Below are positions 26,395 through 35,224 of a stretch of 64,000 nt of DNA, in pieces. Numbering within the stretch: position 1 is the first letter of the stretch; every line of letters starts with the position of its first letter. Where the stretch lies: positions 1 to 64,000 of the forward strand of contig NZ_FLLQ01000007.1 in NCBI RefSeq assembly GCF_900088415.1, read 5' to 3'. A model generated the notes under the pieces. It was not told where the DNA came from, did not search any database, and saw nothing but the letters and a program-made list of their open reading frames with translations. This stretch comes from Vibrio mediterranei. GTDB lineage: Bacteria; Pseudomonadota; Gammaproteobacteria; Enterobacterales; Vibrionaceae. Position numbers and translations under genes: made by a program.

Positions 26395-27024
26395 TTATGC
26401 GCGCAGGTGCTCCGCTTTAACAACCATTTGTAGGCCATTTACTAGCTGAACGCGCACATCTTCCTTATTGATTTCAACAATGGTCGCAGCCATGTTCCCT
26501 TTGCCCATGTTTACGTTTACTTGCTTACCGATGATCATTTCATCTGCATTCAAAGCGCGCGTTTCAACTGGCGTATTTACTTTCGCTGGTTTCTTAGTAT
26601 TGTTTTGTGGCTTACGTGCTTGAGGCTTTTTAGCTTTAGGTTTTGCTTTGCCTTCTTCACGAGCTTTCTGAGCTTGTTCTTTACGACGAGCTGCAACTTT
26701 AGCTTTACTTTCAGCCAGTGTAGCTTGCGCGTGTTCAACATGCTCAGCTTCTAGCTCACCACATTCATTGCCATCTAGGTCAACACGCACTGCACCCGGT
26801 TTTACACCGTGTAGATAACGCCAAGAAGAAGTGTATTGTCTTAACGCTGCACGTAGCTGAGTCTTACTGACTTTCTCGTCATCTTTTAAACGTTCAGCAA
26901 GATCTTGAAAGATACCAATTTTAAGTGGTTTTGCTTCACCTTCTACAGTAAAGCATTTAGGGAAACATTCAGCAATATACGCGATAATTTCTTTGCTGTT
27001 CTTCAACTTCTCAGTGTTTTCCAT
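26395..27024 (-). CDS. proQ: RNA chaperone ProQ
   Basis: ProQ is a global RNA-binding protein that stabilises small RNAs and mRNA 3' ends. The N-terminal FinO-like domain (about residues 5-120) contains ECFPKCF and LRAALRQYTSSWRYL. A long Lys/Ala/Pro-rich linker (130-150) follows, and the C-terminal Tudor-like domain starts near MIIGKQVNVNMG. It has 209 residues (E. coli 232). It is co-transcribed with prc as in E. coli. Confidence 0.95.
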   Translation of the reverse strand: MENTEKLKNSKEIIAYIAECFPKCFTVEGEAKPLKIGIFQDLAERLKDDEKVSKTQLRAALRQYTSSWRYLHGVKPGAVRVDLDGNECGELEAEHVEHAQATLAESKAKVAARRKEQAQKAREEGKAKPKAKKPQARKPQNNTKKPAKVNTPVETRALNADEMIIGKQVNVNMGKGNMAATIVEINKEDVRVQLVNGLQMVVKAEHLRA

Positions 27025-27122
27025 GTGGGTTCCTGGTTAATGCGGTTATCCGCGAAGCATTAAGAAAAATATTCTTGGTATTATAGTGACCTGCACTAGA
27101 AAAACCACAGGCAAATTTCATT

Positions 27123-27596
27123 TTAAGCCGCGTTTGTATGTGAATTGAGCACCTTTTCTACCGAATTCATGAAGTTTTTTAGTCCCTCTTCATCTATTTC
27201 GCTGAATCGACCAATTGTTGGGCTATCAATATCTAGGACGCCGACTACTTCACCACCGATCGAAAATGGAATCACAATCTCTGAGTTGCTTGCAGCATCA
27301 CATGCAATGTGACCTTCAAACGCGTGTACATCGTATACACGTTGTATGGTGTTGGTTTCTGCCGCAGTGCCGCAGACACCACGACCGACTGGAATGCGAA
27401 CACACGCTGGTTTTCCTTGGAAAGGGCCTAACACTAACTCGCCCTGTTTCATTAAATAAAAGCCGGCCCAGTTAAGATCATCTAACTCCATGAAAAGAAG
27501 TGCACTAATATTAGATAGGTTAGCAATAAAATCCGTTTCGGATTCAATGAGTGCTGTGGCCTGTTTCGCCAAGCGTTCATAGTTTTCTAGATTCAT
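27123..27596 (-). CDS. msrC: Free methionine-R-sulfoxide reductase
   Basis: A GAF-domain enzyme that reduces free (not protein-bound) methionine-R-sulfoxide using thioredoxin. Its three cysteines at 65, 75 and 99 have exactly the spacing (10 and 24) of the catalytic and resolving cysteines of the E. coli enzyme. GRGVCGTAAE and the DID motif near residue 127 are typical of the family. At 157 residues it is a little shorter than E. coli MsrC (165). It is divergent from the ABC exporter gene; the neighbourhood prc-proQ-msrC-letAB-rsmF is conserved. Confidence 0.93.
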   Translation of the reverse strand: MNLENYERLAKQATALIESETDFIANLSNISALLFMELDDLNWAGFYLMKQGELVLGPFQGKPACVRIPVGRGVCGTAAETNTIQRVYDVHAFEGHIACDAASNSEIVIPFSIGGEVVGVLDIDSPTIGRFSEIDEEGLKNFMNSVEKVLNSHTNAA

Positions 27597-27679
27597 GATA
27601 CGTCCATCAATAACACTTTCAATATCTTACAATACCAGTACAATGCCTCAAAATCGTAATAGGAACTATTCTCAAAAGC

Positions 27680-29476
27680 ATGACAAGTACGAAAGACACT
27701 ATTAGCCGTTCCTGGTTAATAACTCAAGTAAAAAATCATAAGTCTCGACTTATTGCGGCGAATATTATCGCTCTCATTGCTACGCTCATTAGCGTCCCTA
27801 TCCCATTATTAATGCCACTGATGGTCGACGAAGTGCTGCTCAACCAACCTTCCACCGGTTTGCAGTATATGAATATGATCATGCTAGACAGTTGGCAGAC
27901 ATCTATAGGTTACATCGCTGTTACTTTAGTGCTCGTCGTTCTTATGCGTACTGTCAGTCAAGGTCTTAATATTCTTCAAGGTCGCCAGTTTACGCTGGTT
28001 TCCAAGACTATTACTTATAAAATCCGATGCAAGATGATAGACAAGCTCGGTCGTATCAGCATCAAACAATATGAGACTCGTGGTAGTGGCGGTATTAATG
28101 CGCATTTAATTACTGATATTGAAACCATTGACCAGTTCATTGGCTCAACGTTAAGCAAGTTTATTATTAGCTTCCTAACCGTTTTTGGCACCGCTATTGT
28201 CTTGCTGTGGCTAGAATGGCGCCTAGGCCTGTTTATCCTATTGGTCAACCCAATCGTCGTCTATTTCTCCCGAAAATTGGGCGGAATGGTTAAGCATCTA
28301 AAAAAACAAGAAAACCAAGCGTTCGAAAAGTTTCAAAATCGCCTAGTTGAAACACTTGATGGTATTTATCAACTTAGAGCAGCTAACCGAGAACGAGATT
28401 TCTTACAACAGCTCAAAGAACAAGCCAATGAAGTTCGCAGTAACGCCGATAAATACGCGTGGCAGTCTGAAGCCGCAGGTAGACTGTCGTTTCTCCTTTT
28501 CTTAATTGGCTTCGAGCTATTCAGAGCTATAGCAATGGTCATGGTGCTATTTAGCGATCTCACCATCGGGCAAATCTTTGCTGTCTTTGGTTACTTGTGG
28601 TTCATGCTGGGTCCTGTTCAGGAATTATTAGGCATTCAATTCTCATGGTATAGCGCAAAAGCCGCACTAACAAGAATCAACAGCTTACTCGAATTGGAAG
28701 AAGAGCCGCGCGCCAATAGCAAAGTCAACCCATTCAAAGCTGATCGCGAGGTTGATGTCGCTGTTGAAAACGTCTCCTTCTCTTATGATCAGGATAAAGA
28801 CGTACTCAATAAACTCAACTTGCATATCCCAGCGGGTAAGAAGGTTGCTCTAGTGGGAGCAAGTGGCGGAGGCAAGTCAACTCTCATTCAGTTACTTATC
28901 GGTGTTTATAAACAACGCAGTGGCATAATTTGCTTCAATGGTATTAACACCGACGACATAGGTTTCGACATAATTCGAGATAAAATTGCTGTTGTTTTAC
29001 AGCAACCTATACTTTTTAATGACAGCTTGAGGCATAATCTGACACTTGGCAGAGAGTATGACGACTTCTCCATTTGGAATGCGCTCAAAGTTGCTCAGCT
29101 ACAAGACGTCACTGACAAGTTAGTCGACGGTCTGGAAACACAAATTGGTCGCAATGGTATTCGGTTGTCTGGAGGACAACGTCAACGACTCGCTATTGCT
29201 AGAATGATATTAAGCGATCCGCAGTTCGTCATCCTTGATGAAGCGACGTCTGCACTCGATACTGCTACCGAAGCGGCTTTACACACCGCATTGACTGAGT
29301 TTTTGAAAGGCCGCACCACGTTGATCGTCGCGCACCGACTATCAGCAGTAAAACAGGCCGATCTCATCTATGTTCTGGAAGATGGACAAGTTACTCAATC
29401 AGGAACGCACGTCGAATTGGTCGAAGCAGAAGGACTGTATCAGACACTTTATGGCTCAGTGCAATCAGCAAGTTAA
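27680..29476 (+). CDS. ABC exporter, fused membrane and ATPase domains
   Basis: A 598-residue half-transporter of the MsbA/LmrA type IV exporter class. Residues 1-320 carry about six membrane segments; the nucleotide-binding domain (about 360-598) has Walker A GASGGGKST near residue 394, Q-loop VLQQPILF, signature LSGGQRQRLAIARM, Walker B FVILDEATSALD and switch His in VAHRLS. No N-terminal peptidase domain is present. The substrate is not predictable; lipid, drug or peptide are all possible. It sits directly upstream of letA (39 bp gap) on the same strand, a place with no ABC gene in E. coli, and may share the lipid-transport context. Confidence 0.88.
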   Translation: MTSTKDTISRSWLITQVKNHKSRLIAANIIALIATLISVPIPLLMPLMVDEVLLNQPSTGLQYMNMIMLDSWQTSIGYIAVTLVLVVLMRTVSQGLNILQGRQFTLVSKTITYKIRCKMIDKLGRISIKQYETRGSGGINAHLITDIETIDQFIGSTLSKFIISFLTVFGTAIVLLWLEWRLGLFILLVNPIVVYFSRKLGGMVKHLKKQENQAFEKFQNRLVETLDGIYQLRAANRERDFLQQLKEQANEVRSNADKYAWQSEAAGRLSFLLFLIGFELFRAIAMVMVLFSDLTIGQIFAVFGYLWFMLGPVQELLGIQFSWYSAKAALTRINSLLELEEEPRANSKVNPFKADREVDVAVENVSFSYDQDKDVLNKLNLHIPAGKKVALVGASGGGKSTLIQLLIGVYKQRSGIICFNGINTDDIGFDIIRDKIAVVLQQPILFNDSLRHNLTLGREYDDFSIWNALKVAQLQDVTDKLVDGLETQIGRNGIRLSGGQRQRLAIARMILSDPQFVILDEATSALDTATEAALHTALTEFLKGRTTLIVAHRLSAVKQADLIYVLEDGQVTQSGTHVELVEAEGLYQTLYGSVQSAS

Positions 29477-29491
29477 CTCCACAGCAACACA

Positions 29492-29520
29492 CTCATCTTT
29501 TGCAGGTAATGAAAGATGAG
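29492..29520 (+). promoter_or_regulatory. Hairpin over the letA start codon
   Basis: CTCATCTTT (29492-29500) pairs perfectly with AAAGATGAG (29512-29520). The ATG of letA (29516) is inside the 3' arm and the likely ribosome site (AGGTAA) is in the loop. It could limit letA translation or couple it to the upstream gene. No T tract follows, so it is not a normal terminator. Confidence 0.45.
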
Positions 29521-30766
29521 TGCTTGTTCTCACGCGCGAACACCTACCCAAGTTCGCTTATGCCAATGCTGTGAACTGCCTGTTGACATCGTCGACCTAA
29601 AAAAAGGCTACAGTGCTGATTGCCCTCGTTGCGGTACTCAACTATATCGCAGCGAAAGTTACTCAATTGGTGGCAACCTCGCGCTAGCAATAACCTGCCT
29701 ACTTCTGTTTGTACCGTCTCATTATTTCGACTTTATTACTATCCGACTTGTAGGAATGATGATTGAAGGTACCTTAATGGAAGGGGTTTTTGCCCTCATT
29801 AAGGAAGGCTACCCTGGGCTTGCTTTGTTAACCCTTTTTTGCCACACCATTGCCCCACTCGCTATGTGTGCCACAGTACTAACTGCTCATGTCGCACTGA
29901 AGTATCGTTGGTTTAATATGCTAAAAATATCGCTCAACATTCTTTCGCACAGTAAGCACTGGGTGATGTTGGATGTCTTCCTGATTAGTGTTGCGATTTC
30001 CTGTTTTAAGCTCCAAGATTATTCGGATATCTACGTTGGTAATGCACTATATAGTTTGGTGATCCTACAAGTACTTACTATTGTTCTAGTGAACCGAGTA
30101 AGCACACGACGTTATTGGGAAAGTTGGCAAGCAGAAAGCTCATTGCCAGTAGAAGCAAAAGAAATCCACTGCCACACATGCCATTTATCACAACCCGACG
30201 CTGAGTTTTGCGTTCGTTGCCACAATCCATTGCACCACCGCAAGCCCAACTCTATGCAAAAGACATGGGCACTGCTTATTGCCGCTACCGTCGCAATATT
30301 CCCAGCCAACCTTGTGCCCATTTCAATCCTAATTACCAATGGACAACGCCTAGAAGACACTATTTTTTCTGGGGTCGCATCGCTTATTAACAATGACATG
30401 CTAGGCATTGCCATTATTATCTTTGTGGCAAGTATCGTAGTACCCGTAGCTAAGATTATTGGCCTCAGCTATCTGATGTTTTGCATTCAATTCGACAAGG
30501 TTAAAAATCATAAAGTCGAAATGAGCATTTACCGAGCGATTAAATGGATCGGAAAATGGTCGATGACTGATCTGTTCGTCATTTCAATCATGCTTACCCT
30601 AGTAGACCGTGGCCAGATTTTGAACTTCACCCCAGGGTTTGGTGCCGTTGCCTTCGGTATAGTGGTTGTATTAACTATGTTTGCGGCCGAAACATTGGAC
30701 CCACGATTACTGTGGGACAGACATAATTCGAAACCTTCCTTGCAACCTGAAACCAAAGTTGAGTAG
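29516..30766 (+). CDS. letA: LetA, PqiA-family inner-membrane protein
   Basis: LetA (YebS) is the inner-membrane partner of the MCE protein LetB in intermembrane lipid transport. The 416-residue protein has two zinc-ribbon modules: Cys16-x2-Cys19 with Cys36-x2-Cys39, and CHTC with CVRC around residues 220-240. Each precedes a set of about four membrane helices, the tandem PqiA-domain layout. It is followed 8 bp later by letB and then rsmF, as in E. coli (yebS-yebT-yebU). The start codon lies within a hairpin. Confidence 0.93.
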   Translation: MSACSHARTPTQVRLCQCCELPVDIVDLKKGYSADCPRCGTQLYRSESYSIGGNLALAITCLLLFVPSHYFDFITIRLVGMMIEGTLMEGVFALIKEGYPGLALLTLFCHTIAPLAMCATVLTAHVALKYRWFNMLKISLNILSHSKHWVMLDVFLISVAISCFKLQDYSDIYVGNALYSLVILQVLTIVLVNRVSTRRYWESWQAESSLPVEAKEIHCHTCHLSQPDAEFCVRCHNPLHHRKPNSMQKTWALLIAATVAIFPANLVPISILITNGQRLEDTIFSGVASLINNDMLGIAIIIFVASIVVPVAKIIGLSYLMFCIQFDKVKNHKVEMSIYRAIKWIGKWSMTDLFVISIMLTLVDRGQILNFTPGFGAVAFGIVVVLTMFAAETLDPRLLWDRHNSKPSLQPETKVE

Positions 30767-30774
30767 TAGCTTTA

Positions 30775-33411
30775 ATGAGTAACGAGAATCAACAACAACC
30801 GTCCTATAGCCCAGAGATTAAGAAAGATCGACGCATCTCTCCTCTCTGGATCTTGCCTGTTTTGACCATCGCCTTGGCTGGTTGGTTATTAGCAAAAGCC
30901 GTACATGATGCCGGTCAACGAGTGCAAATCTACTTCTCTGATGCGCAAGGATTAATAGCAGGTAGAACGACTATTCGCTATCAAGGCTTAGAGGTTGGTA
31001 TGGTGCGAGACATCAATCTATCAGCAGACCTGAGTAACATTTATGTCGATGCTGATATATATCCTGAAGCAACCAAATTACTGGGTGAAGACACGAAATT
31101 TTGGTTGGTAAAACCTTCCGCGTCGCTATCTGGCATTTCTGGATTGGACGCTCTGGTATCCGGCAACTACATATCGATTTTCCCTGCTACCGAATCCGAT
31201 AGCGCGAAATCCAAATACGTGGCTCTTGAGTCAGTACCTACAGAACTGGCCGTTAACGACGGGTTAACCGTTACTTTAAAGGCAAGAGACTTAGGGGGCA
31301 TTTCAGTAGGCTCAAAAATCGTCTACAGAAAAATTCCAATTGGTGAAGTCTATAGCTTCAAACTTGATAATGATGCTGAAACCGTAATTATCAAAGCATC
31401 CATTCAAGACGAGTTTCGTCACATCATCACTGACAAGAGCCGCTTTTGGAATGTGAGTGGCATCGGTGCTAATGTTGGTTTTCAAGGTGTCGACATTCGT
31501 CTTGAGAGCTTGAGTGCTATTCTCGCAGGTGCCATTGCCGTAGACTCTCCCGACGGTGGTGAACCGGTAAAAGCTGGGACAGATTTTAGACTGTACAAAG
31601 ATCTTAAAACCGCTGGTCGAGGTATTCCAATTCGCATTGCCCTTCCCGACAACAGCAACCTGAAGGCCAATGGCTCACCGATTATGTATCGCGGCCTTGA
31701 GATCGGTCGTATCAACAATTTGGCACTAAGCGGGGAACGAGACTCTATCATTGCTTCAGCATCTATCGAGCCAGCCTTCAGTGATATGCTCAATCAGGGC
31801 ACATTGTTCTTATTGGAAGAAGCCAAAGTGTCACTGTCTGGGGTTGAAAACCTATCAAATCTGATTACTGGAAACTTTTTAACGCTCGTCCCTGGAAGTG
31901 GCGAACAAGCCCGTGACTTTGTGGCGGTTAAACAAGACGAGCTCGACCGCGTTCAAGCGAAATCTATCGCTATACGCCTACTTTCTGAGAACTCATTTGG
32001 TCTTGAGCCTGGTAGCAGCGTCCTTTATCGAGGTATTCCTGTGGGCACGTTAAATAGCGTGGAACTGGTGGACGACAAAGTGGCAATGGATATCTCCATT
32101 GATATTGAGTACAAAGATCTGATTCGCTCGCAAAACCGCTTTTTCGTAACAGGCAGTGCTACCGCTGAGTTAACTAAAGCAGGACTCAACGTTACTGTCC
32201 CACCTGCAAAACAACTTCTCACAGGCTCTATCAGTTTTGTCAGTGAAGGTTTAAAAACAGACCGTGCGGAATTTGCCTTGTTCCAGACCAAATCGTTGGC
32301 TGAGTTAGCAAAACATGACCAAACGGGTTCAATGCGCCTGACACTATTCGCTAATGAGCTTCCTCCAATCCAAGAAGGTAGTCCTGTTCTATATCGAAAT
32401 ATGCAGGTTGGTAGCGTATCAAACTACTCATTGACCGATGGCGGTGTCTATATTCAAACGAGCATCGATAACCAATACAAGCACCTCGTTACACCGCAAA
32501 CCGTATTTTGGAATCGTTCTGGCGTTGAAGTTGAAGCCTCTTTATCTGGAATTAATGTTAAAGCTGCGCCACTCAAAACACTTATCGATGGTGGTATCGC
32601 ATTTGATAGCATGCCGGGTATCAACAACAAAACAGGAAAGAACTGGAAACTATATCAGGACTTCAATTCAGCTCGTAAATTTGGTCAATCTATTACTCTC
32701 TATACCACGACAACGGACCAACAAGTTAGTAAAGGTATGCCGCTAAAATACCAAGGGGTAAAAGTTGGTGAAGTGATGCTTACCGTTCCAGATTTCGATA
32801 AAGAGCGTGTTGAAGTAATAGCAAGGATTCTGCCGGAATATGTCAATCAATTGGCGACATCTGGCACGTATTATTGGATGGTTAAACCGCAAATCGGTCT
32901 TAACGGTGTGAAGAATCTAAGCGCTATTGTTAGCCAATACATAGCGGTAGAACCTGGTAAAGGAAAAGCTTCTAAGGTTTTCGATCTTAACGATTTTCCT
33001 AAAGTAGAGAACGGCGTTGAGTATACACTGCAAAGTGAAACTCGCGGCTCAATTAAACCAGGAACACCTATCCTATATCGAGACATTGAAGTAGGTCGTG
33101 TCACTGACGTCGAGCTTGGCACATTCGCTGATCGTGTTATCTCCACCATTCAAATTGATCCTCACTATGCGTATTTAGTCCGTTCCAATAGCGTGTTTTG
33201 GAATGTGTCTGGTTTAGATGTGCAAATTGGCCTCTCCGGGGCTAACATCAAGGCTGGTACGGTTGATAGCCTGATTCGAGGAGGGATTACTTTCTCTACT
33301 CCAGAAGGGAAACAGCTTCAACCTCAAGCAGAGGCTGGACAGTCGTTTTATTTAAACAAGTCTGCAGAAGAAAACTGGAAAAAATGGCGCACGCCGATCC
33401 CTACTCCTTAA
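30775..33411 (+). CDS. letB: LetB, seven-MCE-domain lipid transport tunnel
   Basis: LetB (YebT) forms a hexameric tube across the periplasm that carries lipids between the membranes. After a short cytoplasmic N-terminus there is one membrane helix (about residues 21-45, ISPLWILPVLTIALAGWLL). Seven MCE domains follow, each with the hallmark turn: IRYQGLEVG, IVYRKIPIG, IMYRGLEIG, VLYRGIPVG, VLYRNMQVG, LKYQGVKVG and ILYRDIEVG. The 878 residues match the E. coli protein (877). It has LetA directly upstream, and a terminator follows. Confidence 0.95.
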   Translation: MSNENQQQPSYSPEIKKDRRISPLWILPVLTIALAGWLLAKAVHDAGQRVQIYFSDAQGLIAGRTTIRYQGLEVGMVRDINLSADLSNIYVDADIYPEATKLLGEDTKFWLVKPSASLSGISGLDALVSGNYISIFPATESDSAKSKYVALESVPTELAVNDGLTVTLKARDLGGISVGSKIVYRKIPIGEVYSFKLDNDAETVIIKASIQDEFRHIITDKSRFWNVSGIGANVGFQGVDIRLESLSAILAGAIAVDSPDGGEPVKAGTDFRLYKDLKTAGRGIPIRIALPDNSNLKANGSPIMYRGLEIGRINNLALSGERDSIIASASIEPAFSDMLNQGTLFLLEEAKVSLSGVENLSNLITGNFLTLVPGSGEQARDFVAVKQDELDRVQAKSIAIRLLSENSFGLEPGSSVLYRGIPVGTLNSVELVDDKVAMDISIDIEYKDLIRSQNRFFVTGSATAELTKAGLNVTVPPAKQLLTGSISFVSEGLKTDRAEFALFQTKSLAELAKHDQTGSMRLTLFANELPPIQEGSPVLYRNMQVGSVSNYSLTDGGVYIQTSIDNQYKHLVTPQTVFWNRSGVEVEASLSGINVKAAPLKTLIDGGIAFDSMPGINNKTGKNWKLYQDFNSARKFGQSITLYTTTTDQQVSKGMPLKYQGVKVGEVMLTVPDFDKERVEVIARILPEYVNQLATSGTYYWMVKPQIGLNGVKNLSAIVSQYIAVEPGKGKASKVFDLNDFPKVENGVEYTLQSETRGSIKPGTPILYRDIEVGRVTDVELGTFADRVISTIQIDPHYAYLVRSNSVFWNVSGLDVQIGLSGANIKAGTVDSLIRGGITFSTPEGKQLQPQAEAGQSFYLNKSAEENWKKWRTPIPTP

Positions 33412-33433
33412 TCGAACAAAAGACGCCTTTCCT

Positions 33434-33459
33434 AAGCCCGCAATAGCGGGCTTTTATTT
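33434..33459 (+). terminator. letB terminator
   Basis: AAGCCCGC pairs with GCGGGCTT with a 4-nt loop (AATA), followed by TTATTT. Confidence 0.88.
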
Positions 33460-33523
33460 GCTTTGATTACCGCTAGGTATATAATTCGCTGCTAAATAAA
33501 CACAGCTATCGAAAGGCATCATT

Positions 33524-34942
33524 TTGCACGCCAATGTTTACCTCCCAGAAGACTTCTTAAGACATGTTGAAACGTTCCTCCCTAGCACTCTCAACATGGA
33601 AGACTTCATCGCCGCTTGTCAAAGACCCTTAAGAAAGAGTATTCGCGTTAATACCCTTAAAACTTCAATTGATGACTTTTTAAAAAAAGCGCAGACAAAT
33701 GGTTGGGAATTAACGACCATCCCTTGGTGTGAAGAGGGATTTTGGATTGATGCTGACGAAAGCATCGTTCCTCTTGGCAACACCGCCGAACATATGGCCG
33801 GATTATTCTATATTCAAGAAGCCAGTTCTATGCTGCCGCCTAGTGCTTTATTTTGTGGTGATGAAAAATTTGAAGCCGTCTTGGACATGGCCGCCGCTCC
33901 CGGCTCAAAAACGACTCAGATTGCCGCATTGATGAATAACGAAGGGGTATTGGTAGCGAATGAGTTTGCTGCTAGCCGCGTTAAAGTATTGCACGCCAAT
34001 ATCGAACGTTGTGGCGTCAGTAATGTTGCAATGAGTAACTACGATGCTCGCGTGTTTGGCGGATGGTTGCCAGAACAGTTTGATGCCATTCTCTTAGATG
34101 CACCGTGTTCAGGGGAAGGAACCGTTCGTAAAGATGCCGATGCGATGAAAAACTGGAGTTTAGCGTCTACCAAAGATATTGCTCAAACCCAAAAAGACCT
34201 GATTGAAAGTGCATTTCATGCCCTAAAAGTAGGTGGTTCTCTGGTCTATTCTACTTGTGCTTTAAGTCCAGAAGAAAACCAACAGGTTGCCCTTCATCTC
34301 ACACAAACGTTTGGAGATGCTGTTGAAATCACGTCATTGCAACAGCTGTTCCCTGATGCAGAAAAAGCGACAACACAAGAAGGGTTTCTGCACGTTTTCC
34401 CGCAAACCTACGACAGCGAAGGCTTCTTTATTGCCAAGTTTAAGAAAACAGGAACTCATCCTGCTCCAACGGTAAAGAAACGGCTCGGTAAGTTTCCTTT
34501 TCAGCCATTAACTCGAAAAGAATCAAGTGACGTTGTCACTCAACTGCAACAAACTATGAGTATTTCCGTTCCACAACACAGCACATTATGGAAGCGTGAC
34601 AATGACATTTGGTTATTCCCAGAAGCGCTAGAACCAATGTTGGGAGAGTTTCGTTTCTCGCGCATGGGTATCAAGATCGCGGAACAACATAAAAAAGGTT
34701 ATCGCTGGCAACACCAAGTCGCAACGGCTCTGACTAATACTGATACAACCGCTGTTCCCCTATCTAAAGAGGACGCAAGAGAGTGGTTTATGGGTAGAGA
34801 CGTAAGGCCTGAGGGCTTATCCGGCAAAGGTGAAGTGTTCGTTAGTTATAACGGTTTTATTATTGGTTTGGGTAAATGGGTTGGAAATAGAGTAAAGAAT
34901 GGCCTTCCAAGAGAGTTGGTGCGCGACAAAAACCTGTTTTAA
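33524..34942 (+). CDS. rsmF: 16S rRNA m5C1407 methyltransferase RsmF
   Basis: RsmF methylates C1407 of 16S rRNA. The first two thirds are the NOL1/NOP2/Sun methyltransferase fold: SAM motif DMAAAPGSKTTQIA, motif IV DAPCSGEG and the catalytic TC motif in YSTCALSPEENQ. The C-terminal part is a PUA-like RNA-binding domain. The start is TTG (33524), preceded by GAAAGG, because the family N-terminus aligns there and no ATG fits. It has 472 residues, near the E. coli 479. A perfect matS word lies inside the coding region. Confidence 0.95.
   Translation: MHANVYLPEDFLRHVETFLPSTLNMEDFIAACQRPLRKSIRVNTLKTSIDDFLKKAQTNGWELTTIPWCEEGFWIDADESIVPLGNTAEHMAGLFYIQEASSMLPPSALFCGDEKFEAVLDMAAAPGSKTTQIAALMNNEGVLVANEFAASRVKVLHANIERCGVSNVAMSNYDARVFGGWLPEQFDAILLDAPCSGEGTVRKDADAMKNWSLASTKDIAQTQKDLIESAFHALKVGGSLVYSTCALSPEENQQVALHLTQTFGDAVEITSLQQLFPDAEKATTQEGFLHVFPQTYDSEGFFIAKFKKTGTHPAPTVKKRLGKFPFQPLTRKESSDVVTQLQQTMSISVPQHSTLWKRDNDIWLFPEALEPMLGEFRFSRMGIKIAEQHKKGYRWQHQVATALTNTDTTAVPLSKEDAREWFMGRDVRPEGLSGKGEVFVSYNGFIIGLGKWVGNRVKNGLPRELVRDKNLF
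34527..34539. promoter_or_regulatory. matS site inside rsmF
   Basis: GTGACGTTGTCAC fits GTGACRNYGTCAC at all positions. It is intragenic, like several E. coli matS sites, and lies about 19 kb from the other perfect copy. Confidence 0.75.
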
Positions 34943-34953
34943 GCCAAATACAT

Positions 34954-34979
34954 AGCGGTTTTAGCTAGCTAAAACCGCT
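34954..34979. repeat. Perfect 26-bp palindrome after rsmF
   Basis: AGCGGTTTTAGCT and its exact reverse complement, 12 bp after the rsmF stop. No T tract follows directly, so it may stabilise the mRNA end rather than terminate; the next strong plus-strand terminator is at 35163-35197. Confidence 0.6.
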
Positions 34980-35020
34980 GGTCACATCGCTTTTTTCCTG
35001 TTCTGTACTACACTTTAAAG

Positions 35021-35197
35021 GTTATCAACACATAGGCAATTAAACGCAATGGCCGTTTAAAGTAAAGATTCTAAGCACTGACGTAAAGAAGCATAGCGAC
35101 GCATTCTTGAAGGCAGGTTTGTTTAAAACAGTTAGCGTAGGCTCTCCATGAGCCATTCCCCTAGGCCCAAATCAGGATCAGTTTTGGGCCTCTTTTT
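35021..35197 (+). ncRNA. Candidate small RNA between rsmF and cvfB
   Basis: The gap of about 280 bp holds no reading frame of note. It does hold a plus-strand intrinsic terminator at 35163-35197 (AGGCCCAAA pairing with TTTGGGCCT, then CTTTTT) and a second hairpin just before it at 35140-35154 (GGCTC, loop, GAGCC). A possible -10 (TACACT) lies at 35009-35014, but the -35 is poor. As rsmF already ends with a palindrome, this may be an independent RNA of about 175 nt, or a long processed rsmF 3' end. I do not recognise it as a known RNA family. Confidence 0.4.
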
Positions 35198-35224
35198 GGT
35201 CTGAACTTTTATCGCTAGTTTTGA

